A stretch of DNA of 64,000 nucleotides from Papaver somniferum (taxonomy: Eukaryota > Streptophyta > Magnoliopsida > Ranunculales > Papaveraceae). The stretch is taken from contig NC_039368.1 of assembly GCF_003573695.1 (NCBI RefSeq), forward strand, positions 10,253,860-10,317,859, read 5' to 3'. Shown one piece after another: positions 45,983-57,105 of the stretch. Both the position numbers and the translations under genes were made by a program. Under the pieces are notes generated by a model. It was not told where the DNA came from and ran no database searches. It saw only the letters and a list, made by a program, of their open reading frames with translations. Numbering within the stretch: position 1 is the stretch's first letter; the number at the start of each line of letters is the position of its first letter.

Positions 45983-45986
45983 AGTT

Positions 45987-46006
45987 TTTGGCACCGCTGT
46001 CGGGGA
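45987..46006 (+). promoter_or_regulatory. Primer binding site of the second gag-only element
   Basis: TTTGGCACCGCTGTCGGGGA begins five bases after the LTR; this is the Athila/Tat-type form. Confidence 0.8.
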
Positions 46007-47058
46007 CTTGGCTGCCGTGTTTTTTGAAGTTTTTCTTGCTGTTCTTTGCATACTCATACCTGCTGTGTAGTTCTGATAAGCATCTTAGTGTACTCATCTT
46101 GCATATTGCATCTGTAGCTGTAACTTAGTACCACCTCTAGTGCATCTGCATCATTTGCATAATCTCTTCTCCTTTGCTTCAACTGCATCATTCTGGGAAC
46201 TGAACCTCTTCTCTGAGTTGCCAGGTGCTTTTGGTGCTGCTGTTGCAGCCTGTTGCTGCTGAATTGCTCCTGTTGCTGCTGAAGTTGTTGCCCCTGCTGT
46301 TGTTGTTGTGACCTTGCTGTGAGGCTGAGAACAAACCTCTGGTGCTGTTGTGCTGCTGTGAAGCCCAAATAGAGCTGCTGCTGCCTCCTGCTGGTGCCAG
46401 GCCAAGTCTGCTGCAACCCCTGCTGCCTGGTGTTAAATTGAGCCATCAAAGCCCAACTGGGCTGATTCCAAGCAGCTGAAAAAGAACAAAGCCCAACTGG
46501 GCTTTGTAACTGAAATACCCAACTGGGCCTCAGAAAAGCCAAAGCTTAGGATGATCCAAAGTCCAACTGGGTTTTTGCAACCTAACTGAGCAGTTGGGCT
46601 GTGCTTAGCAAGTAAGCCTAAACCCATTAAGAGAACCCAACCTGTGGGCTTCCATTTTTAATTTGTGGGCTTGTAATAATTTTTTCCATTTTTCTGTTGG
46701 GTTTGTAATTAATTTCTTGTGGGCTTGTTTGTTTAATTCCTTGTGGGCTTGTGGTGTTAGACTGATTTGTTTAATTGCTTGTGGGCTTGTGGGTGTTAGA
46801 CTGAACTTTTGAAAGCCCAACTGGGCCTCAGACCAAACAAGCAACAGTTAGGCTATTTCAAAAGCTACATTGGGCTTCAGTTTGCATACACATTGTAGGC
46901 TTAGTTCACCTTCCCTTGACAAAGCAATTTCTCCCACCAATGTGGGCTTGCTCCTAATTTCAAAAACCAAAATTGCTCCCAAATTAAACCAAATTTTTAT
47001 CATCTCCCTTGGGCCTTACTTTTTTGTGATTTGTGTGATTATTTCATAAAACAAAGAC
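46007..47058 (+). other. 5' leader with CTG-rich and CCCAACTGGG repeats
   Basis: 46200-46430 is rich in CTG/TTG triplets (hence a glutamine-rich antisense ORF, 46054-46542). 46448-46830 carries about six copies of the near-palindrome CCCAACTGGG plus repeated TTGTGGGCTTG. No protein is supported. Confidence 0.65.
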
Positions 47059-48735
47059 ATGTCTGGATTTTGGTCTGCCTCTGGGAATAAATCTATTAGA
47101 GATGCTTACGGGCAAGATTCACCTTATGAGCCTCTCACAGACCATGATGTCAATAGTTATAGGGATTATAATTATGGACCTTTTCAAGGTCATGAGCCTC
47201 AATATGCAAACCCGTATAACTATTCACCCATGTATCAACCTAGCCAACCTAATATGCATGTTTGTACCTTTTGTGGTGGTTTAGACCACCCTGATGAATA
47301 TTGTTATGTTTTGCATGAATTTAGGAAATCTAGGGGATACCATGAAAATCCAAATTATGAAATGCCCACAAATTGTGAGGCTGGTAGTCATTGGGACCAT
47401 AATCAACCTTTCGAAGGTTGTGATCAATATTTTGTAAACCCTAATGACCATGCACACATGTACCATTCACCACAATTTGAACATGAAGAATTTTGTACTC
47501 CCATGAATTTAGACTCCACCGTAGAAGCTCTCAGACTCGGTGAGCAAAATTCTGATAGAACTATGTCATGCATTCAGGCGAAGTTAGATCATATTTTGCT
47601 TCAACTACAAAAGGAGGAAATTCATGAGGAAATGCATGTTGTCCCTAATGAAGTGTCCAGTCCCATTCATCTAAATGATATTGAATATGAACCTGATTTA
47701 GAGGAACATGAATCGACTAAGGACACCACCACTTTTAATGAGGATCAATATGCATGTTACCATGATGATGATTATGATGATAATGATATGTTAGAAGAAC
47801 ATGTTTTTGCTGAAAATATTGTGGAACCTTTTGGTTCAATAACATATGGCTTCTCAGCCTCAACCTTCATGAATGTTGTTTCTTCTGATACTCATTGTAA
47901 TTCATATGATTTTGATTCTAATATGGGGCTTGTACAATTCTTTTGTGAAGATGAACATGACATAGGAATAGTTGAATCTTCTGTAGACACTAATTTTATT
48001 ATGCATGAGGAAGAATTTGATGTGTCTGATTCCTTGCCCAAGTCACAAAATGTTATTTCTTCCGGTGATGATTTGAGTACTTCGAACAATCATGATACTG
48101 ATTTAGGTCTTGATGTTTTGTTCGATGAATGTGAGCATGTTTTACCTGTTTCTGATTTAGGAAAAGTATGTGTTGGTACTATTGATCGTACCCATGAAAA
48201 TAATTTAGATGTACCCACTTTCTTACCTAAATCTCAAATCGAGATTATTCCACCCAACCTAGATTTGGTTTGCAACAAAAATTTTAAACCAACTTTTTTG
48301 AAAATTCCCAATCTAGGATTGGAACTGTGTGCCTCCCAAGTCCTCTTGGACTATTTTGCTTCAAAATATAACACTTTTAAAGAGCCACAGTTGGAATGCA
48401 TTTCTTTGCCCATCCCGAAAACAGTCCATTATGAGTTAGACCTTTTGAATCCTGAACCCCTAAAATTAAAAGATTTTGTGCTTAAAAGTAAATCTGTTGA
48501 ACAATTTAGGTTTAGGGGTGATTCATTCGGTTTTTCATTCTCACTCCCATTTAAGTCCAATTTTAGTGTTTTGAAACTTTCTATGTTTCTACACTTCGTC
48601 TTTTGGGTTGATCCTCAACTCTTTAGATTGTTAGTGTATGGTGAATTTTTTGTATATAATCCAGTAGATAAAAATTTTAAAAATCCTTTTGTTCATTTTA
48701 TATATATTTTGCTAATCCAATATGATCTCGGCTGA
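47059..48735 (+). CDS. Retrotransposon-encoded protein with knuckle-like motif, unknown fold
   Basis: 558 residues from ATG 47059. Its N-terminus is Tyr/Asn/Pro-rich. A Cys/His motif CTFCGGLDHPDEYCY at about residues 69-83 (CX2CX4HX4C) looks like a zinc knuckle. The middle is strongly acidic (for example YHDDDYDDNDM). The end has a hydrophobic stretch and VDPQLFRLLVYGEF, the same motif that ends the protein of the gypsy element at 19857-23069. No protease, RT or integrase motif. Likely a nucleic-acid-binding structural protein of a non-autonomous Athila-like element; that role is inferred. Confidence 0.75.
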   Translation: MSGFWSASGNKSIRDAYGQDSPYEPLTDHDVNSYRDYNYGPFQGHEPQYANPYNYSPMYQPSQPNMHVCTFCGGLDHPDEYCYVLHEFRKSRGYHENPNYEMPTNCEAGSHWDHNQPFEGCDQYFVNPNDHAHMYHSPQFEHEEFCTPMNLDSTVEALRLGEQNSDRTMSCIQAKLDHILLQLQKEEIHEEMHVVPNEVSSPIHLNDIEYEPDLEEHESTKDTTTFNEDQYACYHDDDYDDNDMLEEHVFAENIVEPFGSITYGFSASTFMNVVSSDTHCNSYDFDSNMGLVQFFCEDEHDIGIVESSVDTNFIMHEEEFDVSDSLPKSQNVISSGDDLSTSNNHDTDLGLDVLFDECEHVLPVSDLGKVCVGTIDRTHENNLDVPTFLPKSQIEIIPPNLDLVCNKNFKPTFLKIPNLGLELCASQVLLDYFASKYNTFKEPQLECISLPIPKTVHYELDLLNPEPLKLKDFVLKSKSVEQFRFRGDSFGFSFSLPFKSNFSVLKLSMFLHFVFWVDPQLFRLLVYGEFFVYNPVDKNFKNPFVHFIYILLIQYDLG

Positions 48736-48864
48736 CATATGTTGGATTTTTGCCTTGAATAATGGAGTTCAAAACTTGCTTTCGCCAATATCCGGTAATC
48801 TCTTTCCTTTTTCTACACTTAGCATCGTTCTCAAGGTATGTGTTATAATCATGTTTATCTTTTG

Positions 48865-48884
48865 AAACATTGAGGACAATGTTT
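48865..48884 (+). promoter_or_regulatory. AGGA-loop hairpin before the internal polypurine tract
   Basis: AAACATTG-AGGA-CAATGTTT, perfect 8 bp stem, followed by GGTTTGGGGG at 48891-48900. Confidence 0.7.
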
Positions 48885-48959
48885 AGTTTAGGTTTGGGGG
48901 TGAAAAGTAGATACTTTGATAACATGCTATAATTGAAAAATTTGAACTCTTCCTTTTTG

Positions 48960-49000
<41 letters not shown>

Positions 49001-49498
49001 NNNNNNNNNNNNNNNNNNNNNNNNNNNNNNNNNNNNNNNNNNNNNNNNNNNNNNNATAAAAACATAAAAATGGAGCTCATTTACCTTGAAATGTTGACTC
49101 TTGTGCAAATATGTAATTATTAGGAGTCTTAGTCTAGATATTTAGGCACCCTGATTCTAGCACAATTCACATAGTGATAAGAAACTTGCACGCGCACGAT
49201 CTACCAATACATGTATAGCCTCGATCTTCAAGGTGTTTGATAGGAAGTTAGATTGCCAATCACTTTAGAATACTGAATGAGACTTGACTAGCTTGTTCTT
49301 TGGTTGGCTGGGATAGAAGTTGGAGGATACGTTAAGAAAAGCAACCATAGAATTTGACCGGATGCATTCGATAAGGGCCACCTCTTGCTAAGAGTCATGT
49401 AATTATGTTTTTCTTTTTGTTCATGTATCAAAAGTGTCATTTTGTTGTAAAGATCAAAGTTATTTCTTCAAAAAAAAAAAAATCAGAAAAAAATAATT

Positions 49499-49530
<32 letters not shown>

Positions 49531-50052
49531 TAAATTCAATCAAGTATTTATTCCATGTTTTGTCATGTTAAAGACAATATTCTCTCTTGTTCCAAAAATA
49601 AAAGAGAGTAATCAATGTAAATAAGAGTCATGTAAAGAGTCATGTAAAGAGTCATCTTTTTGTTGTAAATAGTCTTGTAATAAGCAAGGAGGGTGCAGCC
49701 ATCGATGTATAACGCGGGTAAACTGAAATATCACCAACTCATTGGGTGAACATTCACAATTCTCGTAAAGCCGGACAGCTAGCTTGGCTTAGAATTCGGT
49801 TCTTAGCCTAAAAACTATCTCTTGGTGGTTAGTAGTCATAACTTCAGGTCATTCTAGAAACATGTGTAGATACACTTTACACTCTTATCACGTGTCTTTA
49901 GTTGTTATCAGTGCTAGGATTGTGCCTTTGATAGCTAGATTGACATCTCCATTTTGCTGTGAGCTTAAAATGACTTGCACATGTCACATTTGATGGAATC
50001 TGAGCTTATATTTTGACCTAGAACTTTGTAGGTACGTTCTAAGCAAACCTTC

Positions 50053-50120
50053 ACGAGACTTCACTCGTCCACTAAGGACACTTAGTGGTTTAAAAAGCTT
50101 AGTGCATACGCTAAATGCAT
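50053..50120 (+). promoter_or_regulatory. Three-hairpin module (second element)
   Basis: H1 ACGAG/CTCGT (50053-50068) directly abuts H2 CCACTAAG-GACA-CTTAGTGG (50069-50088). H3 GTGCAT-ACGCTAA-ATGCAT follows (50102-50120). Same order, spacing and H3 loop as 24133-24200, with paired changes in the stems. Confidence 0.65.
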
Positions 50121-50170
50121 TCGAGAGACCAGCGACAGTGGTATAGGTAGGATTTCCTTAGTTTTGTTTT

Positions 50171-50202
50171 ACTTGAGGACAAGTAAAATTCAAGTTTGGG
50201 GG
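50171..50202 (+). promoter_or_regulatory. AGGA-loop hairpin and terminal polypurine tract
   Basis: ACTTG-AGGA-CAAGT followed by CAAGTTTGGGGGT, four bases before the 3' LTR. Confidence 0.75.
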
Positions 50203-50206
50203 TATT

Positions 50207-52180
50207 TGATGAGTGCTAAAAAGTGCATATTTCTATATATTTTTCTTGGCATTTAACTCATCTTTTGTGTATTAATTCTACATTTTGTCCCGTATTATGT
50301 ATTTTCATTGTTTTCAAGAATAAATATTTTTATTAATTAATTTTTCATTTTTAGGTAATAAATAAAGTTTGGATGAATAGCGGAGCGAAAAGAGCAGAAA
50401 AGTAGTGAAAAGCCGGGAGAAATTATGTAAGGAAGCCGCAAAGAATGGTGCGCACAAGTCCAAAAATCTAGGAATGGGCTCAAGAAGGAAGAATTGTTCT
50501 TAAAGAAGATATGGGCTTGGCATACCCAAGGCCCAAAACCCTCACCCAAACCCATTTCCTATATCCAAACCCGCCTCCATCTTCAGCCGTCGGATTGGAT
50601 CCATCTCATCATCCAATGGTCGCTTCATCGTCGTTCATCGAAATCGGAAGCTCCTGTCTAACACTACAGCACCTAACTCCATCTGGCGCCGTTAGTTTCG
50701 TTGTATATCTGCATCCAACGGTCGCTGCCAGCCTCTTCACTTTTAGCCGTTAGATCAATCTTCATCTCCACACCCCACGGCTAAGCATCGAAAGACATCG
50801 AAATTTGATGAAAATGCCTCACACCCAAACATTAATTACCCTATACCCCAAAAGAGAGAACCCTAACCCAAATCATTTCTCCTCCTTCTTTCTTCTTCTT
50901 TCTCCCGACCTGCTACCACCTTTCCCGACTGCAACTCCATCATCCATCGCTCCTGTCACCACCATCTCTACCACCAACTCCTCTGTCTCAATCACCTATA
51001 CATCCCCCCTACTCTCTAGCCATCTATTACATCAGCCCATCACCCCTTTTTCTCGCTAAAACCCTAGGCGTGAAGAATTGATGAAATAGATGAGGCTATA
51101 GATTGAAATTGAGGGCAGAGAAGGATCGAGAGAGAAGAGAAGAGGCATGGGTCACCACCAATTCAGCGGATTTGGTGAGAAATTTCGGAATTGAAAATAC
51201 CTAATTTTAATTTTAGGGTTTGTAAATTATTGGGGCTTTTGAAGTATAAATAGCTCATGATGTAGAGGATGAAGAGCATACCTGGACTAGCTAGTGTGTC
51301 ATTAGGTTTAGGTTTAGTCTTTCTTTGTTTTCCAATTTCAATTTTTGCTTCACTGTTTAGTTCTTAGGTTTTGTTTAAATTTTAATATCTTTAATTCAAT
51401 ATCAGTTCATGTGAATGTATTGTTCAAATTCTGTCAATGTTAATCACCATGTTTGTTATGTTCTAATCCATGTTATGTTTGTGTTAAGCTCTATGTATGT
51501 AATGTTTCTTCACATGATCATGTAATTTCCCTGTTTAAACCTTAGAGAAGACCATTGAACCATGATGGTTAGCCATTAGGATAGTTTTTGTTGAACTCAA
51601 AATAGCTTAGGCTAGTTTGATTCCTAAAAGCCCAACTGACTTGTGATTAGTGGTGTTGTAAGAAGACCACTAATGCTAGGGGTCAGTGGTGGCTCTAAGG
51701 GGTTAATCAGCTACATTAGTTAGTAATCCACTGCCTAGTTGACCTGTGATTGCCTGTGCCTTAAACAGACAGCCAATACTAGGGGTTAGCTAAGGCTGTA
51801 AGGTTAGTTAACTAGCCATATGACAAAAACTTAACCTAGGTGAACTAGCTAGGTGAAGGGAATTCTCATCCATCTCCATACACTTCATTCCCATCCACAA
51901 TTTCTCTCCCATGTTCTGTTTTGGTTAAGTTTTTCTTATTCTTTGCCACTGCCTTTGGCTCACTGCCACTGTTTTTTCTTTGTTTCTTTGGCTCTTTACT
52001 TCACTGCCTTAGGCTCATTGCCTTTGTCCCTATGCTTCACTGTCACTAGCTCAGAACTATCTAGGAAACTTCAACTCACACACACCTAGTCCCTGTGGAA
52101 TGATCCCTTGCTTACTTCCTATACTAAAACTTGGCCTTGTATACTTGCAAGTCTTTTGTGTGTCTTTTCTAACCACATCA
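50207..52180 (+). repeat. 3' LTR of the second gag-only element (1974 bp)
   Basis: Pairs with 44011-45982. The ORF 52100-52711 begins in this LTR and runs into viral sequence, so its first ~27 codons are not viral. Confidence 0.93.
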
Positions 52181-52852
52181 CTGGGGCCATGCCCGGAGAT
52201 TTCACCTGCATATATTGTAGATATGTTAAATAAGTTTATCAAGGCTAATAGACAATCTTATGATATAAGAAGATTAATGCAGTGGTTCTTTATACTGTAT
52301 GAAATCTCATGGATTCTAAGATGGAATTATTTGATTCCACAAGATAATAATCCTGATTGGGATTATATCCCTTATTTAGAAAGGCAATTATATATCAAAT
52401 GGTGGGATAGATATAATGCAGCACATCTACAACCATCTACATTTAGCATGCAGTTTGTTGCAGCTCAGCTTATGGTATCGGCATCAACCACCTCAATGCC
52501 GATGGAATTCTCAACCCACATACTCGCACTAAAGCATAGGCACGGGGACTTGTCAAAGGAAGAATTTAAGAAGCAGATTTTGGAGGCACTTGATAACAAA
52601 GATTTGGGTTCCCAACCGTCCTCGTCAAAAACCTCTGAGGAAGAAGAGATAAAATCGGAAAATACAGAAGACCTAAATGCAAATGGTGATGATTGCTTTG
52701 GAATGATTTAGGGTTTAAATGGTTCGAAGAAGATAGAAAAATTCTAATTATTTTCCGGCAAAAAATTGGTCAACTTTTCATCAACAGGAAGCAGGATCGA
52801 CTCCACTATTCACCAAGGACACGTATTTGCTTCAAAATAGTAAAAGTGAAAA
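52181..52852 (+). pseudogene. Viral downstream ORF, copy A 3' part
   Basis: Continues the viral frame broken at 44010: WILRWNY, WDYIPYLERQLYIKWWDRYNAAHLQ and an acidic, serine-rich end (KTSEEEEIKSENTED) to a TAG at 52709-52711. Unlike copies B and C it has no stop at the 'SKE' position (GAA here, TAA there). Sequence after 52711 is untranslated, and at about 52853 it joins the next copy's movement-protein start without leader. Confidence 0.75.
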
Positions 52853-53601
52853 GGTTTGTCAGATCGTTTTCAAAGAAAAATAGTTTGAAAAATAAAATAA
52901 CCCTTAATTCAGAAGAGGTCATAATGCATGACATTGAAAAACAATTACAAAATTAGAATATTCCTAATGTTCCAGTTAATGAAGTATATAAGAAATGATC
53001 TTTTCAATTCAGAAGCGATTACGCAATTAAAACTGTAGAAAAGACCATATCTATAATTGATTCGAATGATAATTTTGAGCTTTTCTCTCCTAGAATGATA
53101 GAAGATCATAAACAAAAAAGATTTAATTATCTTCATATAGGCTTAATCCAAATAGCCGTAAAACCATTGACAAGGACAGGATTAAATAATTATGTACTCT
53201 TATGTGTCAGGGATTGTAGACACAATAAATTCACTGATTCATTATTAGGAATTATTGAGTCCACCTTATGTGAAGGTCCAATTTATTTTAATTGTTTCCC
53301 AAATTTTTCGGTGTCTCTGTCTGATCCAGGACTCCTTAAAACTCTAACTTTAAATGTTAGAACTCAGGGGTTTGATATGGTCGTAGGGTCGCAGAACTTA
53401 GCCGTTGTGTATAGAATATATTATAAAGTTATGAATACCTTATGTCCTAATGCTCAAGTTTATGACACAAAAGGTCAGACTACTCTTTTTCATACCAATA
53501 TTGGTAAAGCCCATACAGTTATTCCCAGAACCATAAAGTGGGATCAGGTTACCCTCCCTGAAAAGTGGACTTTACAGGTAGAAGTTCCAGCAAAGCCTTG
53601 A
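52853..53601 (+). pseudogene. Viral movement protein domain, copy B
   Basis: 30K-type movement protein region: IGLIQIAVKPLTRTGLNNY, LCVRDCRHNKF and FNVS-like beta segments up to KWTLQVEVPAKP. In-frame stops near 52954-52956, 52996-52998 and 53599-53601 break it, and the same three are present in copy C. The first codons are lost in the leader deletion. The family protein opens plasmodesmata for cell-to-cell spread. Confidence 0.75.
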
Positions 53602-56227
53602 CAAAACCAAAATCTCCAACAAATAATTGAATATGAAGATGGAGATGTGGAAATACAGTTTACATCTTTCAGGAAAACTAGGCTTAAGATATCAGAAGGC
53701 GAGGGAAGTGCACCAAGGCCATCTGTAGCATCTTCTTCTTATACAGATCCTATTCATAATTTTATAAATGACCCAAATGATATTATTATAGAAGGAGTTA
53801 AAAAAACCGCGCATCAGGTTAATAAACCTTATTATAAAGTAGAAACACCAAAATCTACGGTTAGAAATATTCCTGAACAAGTAGAACCGACATTCTCCGA
53901 TCTAGAATTTGAGATAAATGTGATCCAAAAACCATCATTGGATTTACAAGAACTTCGAAAAGAGTATCATAGTTTAGAAAATACAAATAAAAGGGCTTGG
54001 TTTGAATCCAACTTTAGTTCTAATAGAAGAACAAGAATATATAAAACTTATGCTCTATACTTAAGTCATAATAGAAATCCAAACCCATTTTCACCTGGTT
54101 TGAAGATTTTACCAAAACTTACAATTTAAATAAATATAAGAGATCGCTTAATATGTTGGAAACCCAGTTTCAATCTTATACGACAAAAGATGGAAATGTT
54201 ATTCAGTCAATCCATCCACCAGAAGTAGTCCTTGATATCAAAGGTGCTATAGCAGCCCCATACAAATTAGAACATAAGGGAACTGATTCAGTAGCTAACC
54301 ATAAAGATATTGGTCGGTTAATACAACAAAATAACTACACCAATTTATATTTACATTCAATAGGAAAACAAACGACAAGAATTGAAGGCTTGTTAAACAA
54401 GGATAAAATCCAACATATACAACCTAATGAGCTTAAACTTAATCCGGCACCATCTAGTGGATTATTATTTAAACCAAACCCAATAATAGATCCAAATGTC
54501 TTCAGGTTGTCCAACCCAGATAATAGCTTTGTAGATGCACTAGTAGAAAAGCTAGGAAAATGAAGCTTATCTGCTTCAGGCCCATCTAAAGCATCCAAAC
54601 AATCAAAAGAAGGAATAAATGTTCTGTCCAAACACGAAGAATACAGTGATATAGATATAGAAGAACTGGAAGAAATTTTTCATTCATCAAATTCTGGTAA
54701 TATTAACAACAATTTTGATGACATTAATAAAATATCTTTTGGAAAAAATAAATATACACCGACAGTTCCTACTAGAAATTATTACCCTAGACCAACACCG
54801 GTAGATTTACAACTGGAAGAGGATTATAATTGGAATCAGACTTCGTTTGATGGAAGATCCATAGTTGAGTGGAACATAGATGGTATGACAGAATACCAAA
54901 TAGTAAATATCATAAGACAAATGTCGATGTATGCTTCTGCTTCTAGACTCATTAAAAACCCAGAAAAACAAATTGCTGAATCCGTAGTTACTGGCTTTAC
55001 TGGCCAACTTAAAGGATGGTGGGATTTCCATATGTCCGACCAGGAAAAATATAGCATTTATATGGCAAAGAAACCAATCAAGCTAGAAGATGGTACTGAA
55101 TACTCTCAGGAAGATATTGTTAGTACCTTACTTTATACCATTGGCCTGCACTTTGTAGGAAGTAATAGCCAACAAATGGAAAGATCTAGGGAATTACTTA
55201 TTAATCTTAAACGTCCTACCCTCTCCCATTATAGATGGTACAAGGATGTATTCTTCTCAAAATTGTTTAGCAGAGAAGATTGTTCCTCTAATTCTGATTT
55301 TTGGAAAGAGAAATTCGTCTTAGGGTTACCCCCTATGTTTGCTGAAAGGGTTAGAAATAGACTAAAATCAAAAATATTCAACAACGTATTGAGTATGGCG
55401 AATATACTTTTGGCCAACTATCTTCCGAAATTGTATGTGAAGGTTTAGCTTTATGCTCAGACATAAAGCTACATAGACAAATACAAAAGAATAAATTATC
55501 TAACAAGCAAGAGTTAGGTGATTTTTGTGAGCAATTTGGATACACTAATACACCATCCGCGTTATTATCTAGGAAGAAAGGTACTCGACCACCTTCCCAT
55601 AACAATCCTAAAACTACTAGATATCCTAATAGGTATCCATTGAAATCTAAACGACCCAATTTTAGGAAAAACAACAATAAGACACAACAATTAAATAAAA
55701 ATACTAATAAGTCACTTCCGGTCTGTTACAAGTGTGGAAAAATTGGGCATTATAGTAATAAGTGTCGTACAAAACAAAAAATAAATGAGCTTAATCTAGA
55801 CGAAGGTCTCAAACGTCAATTAGAACAAGTCCTCTTAATGGACTCCGATCTATCTGAAGAGGATGAATCATCCTCCTCAGAAAATGATTCAGGGACAATT
55901 TCAGGATTGGAGGATGATGAATGTACAGATGGTTGTTCTTGTAAAAATTGTTTTCATAAACAAATATCTAGTCTAGGAATTAATGTCCTCACCAATGAAG
56001 AAAATTTTATATTAGAGTTAATTGATAAAATTGAAAATCCAGAATCAAAGCGAATGGCTTTAGAAAAATATATTGAAGTAGCTAAAAGAGCACCAAAACA
56101 AGAGAAAATCGAAACTTCTTACAAACCTTATAGTTTTAAGGAAATAATGGCAAGAGTAGAAAATCATCACATTAAAAAAGAACCATCAGTCAATGATCTT
56201 AGGGAAGAAGTTAATCATGTTAAATAA
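53602..56227 (+). pseudogene. Viral coat protein region with zinc finger, copy B
   Basis: Four broken frames: 53647-54129, 54153-54563, 54885-55448 and 55640-56227, with stops or shifts at about 54127, 54561 and 55446. The third holds the conserved coat core (FTGQLKGWWDFHMS, KLFSREDCSSNSDFWKEKFVLGLP). The fourth has a basic stretch, then the CCHC knuckle CYKCGKIGHYSNKC (residues 29-42) and an acidic tail with CTDGCSCKNCFH. The order coat core-basic-CCHC is typical of caulimovirid capsid proteins, which package the genome. Confidence 0.82.
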
Positions 56228-56403
56228 GAATTAAGAAGTCTTAAGCAAAGAGTCCAGATATTGGAACTTCATAAACCAGTAGACTGTGAGTATGACTCAC
56301 AAGAAGAAAACTCTTTTGATGAAATTTTACAAAACTACCAGGCTCATATTACTACACATATAGATAAACCAGAATCACCTACTAATACCAGGATATCGAA
56401 AAC

Positions 56404-57105
56404 ATGCAATTCATTAATATAATAGATAAAGTAATCACTCAAAAGTGGTACACCTTAGTCACCCTAATCATAGGAAAAGAATACCGTTTTGAAACTATGG
56501 CACTCATAGATTCGGGTGCGGATCTAAACTGCTTAAATGAAGGATTAGTTCCCACAAAGTATTTTAGCAAAACAACCCAAGTTCTTAATACTGCAAATGG
56601 AAAAAAATTGATAATTAATTACAAATTATCTGATGCTGCGGTGTGTAATAATGGTATTTTTCTAGCGACACCATTTATCATGGTAAAGAATTTATCTCAA
56701 TCCTGCATATTAGGGACTCCATTCTTGAATATGTTATACCCGTTAAGTATTAACAATACGGGCATTGAAGCCCTCATTCAGGGACATAAAATATTATTTG
56801 AATTTGTCTCTGAACCTAGGAAAAAATTTATTAACCAGGTTCAAGAAAAAATCAAGCACAAAGAAAATTTTTTGTTCTTCTTAAAAGAGGAGATTCAATG
56901 TAAGCAAATAGAAGAGCAACTAAATTGCCCAAAACTCAAAAAAAAAATCAATGATTTTAATGATCTTCTAGTGAAAGAAGTTTGTGCTGAAATCCCAAAT
57001 GCATTCTGGGAAAGAAAACAACATATAGTAGAATTACCTTATGAACCAGATTTTTCTGAAAAAAATGATTCCAACAAAAGCCAGACCAATTCAAATGAAC
57101 AATAG
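56404..57105 (+). pseudogene. Viral aspartic protease region, copy B
   Basis: Same domain as copy A with ALIDSGADLNCL. Ends out of frame with RT through the A7 run at 57059-57065, shared with copy A. Two stops (TAATAG) lie near its left end, after the coat region. Confidence 0.8.

Larger units (their letters stand above)
48736..50206 (+). other. 3' non-coding region with poly-A and an N gap
   Basis: Hairpin and internal polypurine tract at 48865-48900. A run of about 41 A (48960-49000) leads into 55 N (49001-49055). An (AAAT)n stretch lies near 49500-49530. The three-hairpin module is at 50053-50120, and the AGGA hairpin with the terminal polypurine tract at 50171-50202. ORFs across the gap are artefacts. 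Confidence 0.75.
44011..52180 (+). mobile_element. Second gag-only LTR retrotransposon, inserted in viral copy A
   Basis: LTRs 44011-45982 and 50207-52180 begin TGATGAGTGC and end AACCACA(C/T)CA. The target duplication CTGGG is perfect (44006-44010, 52181-52185), and the viral sequence is continuous across it. The interior holds one protein ORF (47059-48735) and no polymerase. LTRs look about 99% alike, so the insertion is young and later than the virus. It shares its 3' non-coding hairpins, polypurine tracts and a C-terminal protein motif with the element at 17542-25926. Confidence 0.95.

Noticed and set aside
46054..46542. Glutamine-rich ORFs on the minus strand
   Set aside because: Antisense reading of CTG-rich leader sequence of a retrotransposon; no start context or homology seen.
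48698..49108. ORFs with long Phe/X runs
   Set aside because: Translation through poly-A and the N gap.
44315..52089. Repeated small ORFs (44315/50511, 44609/50805, 45655/51853)
   Set aside because: LTR sequence translated twice; low-complexity products with no family.
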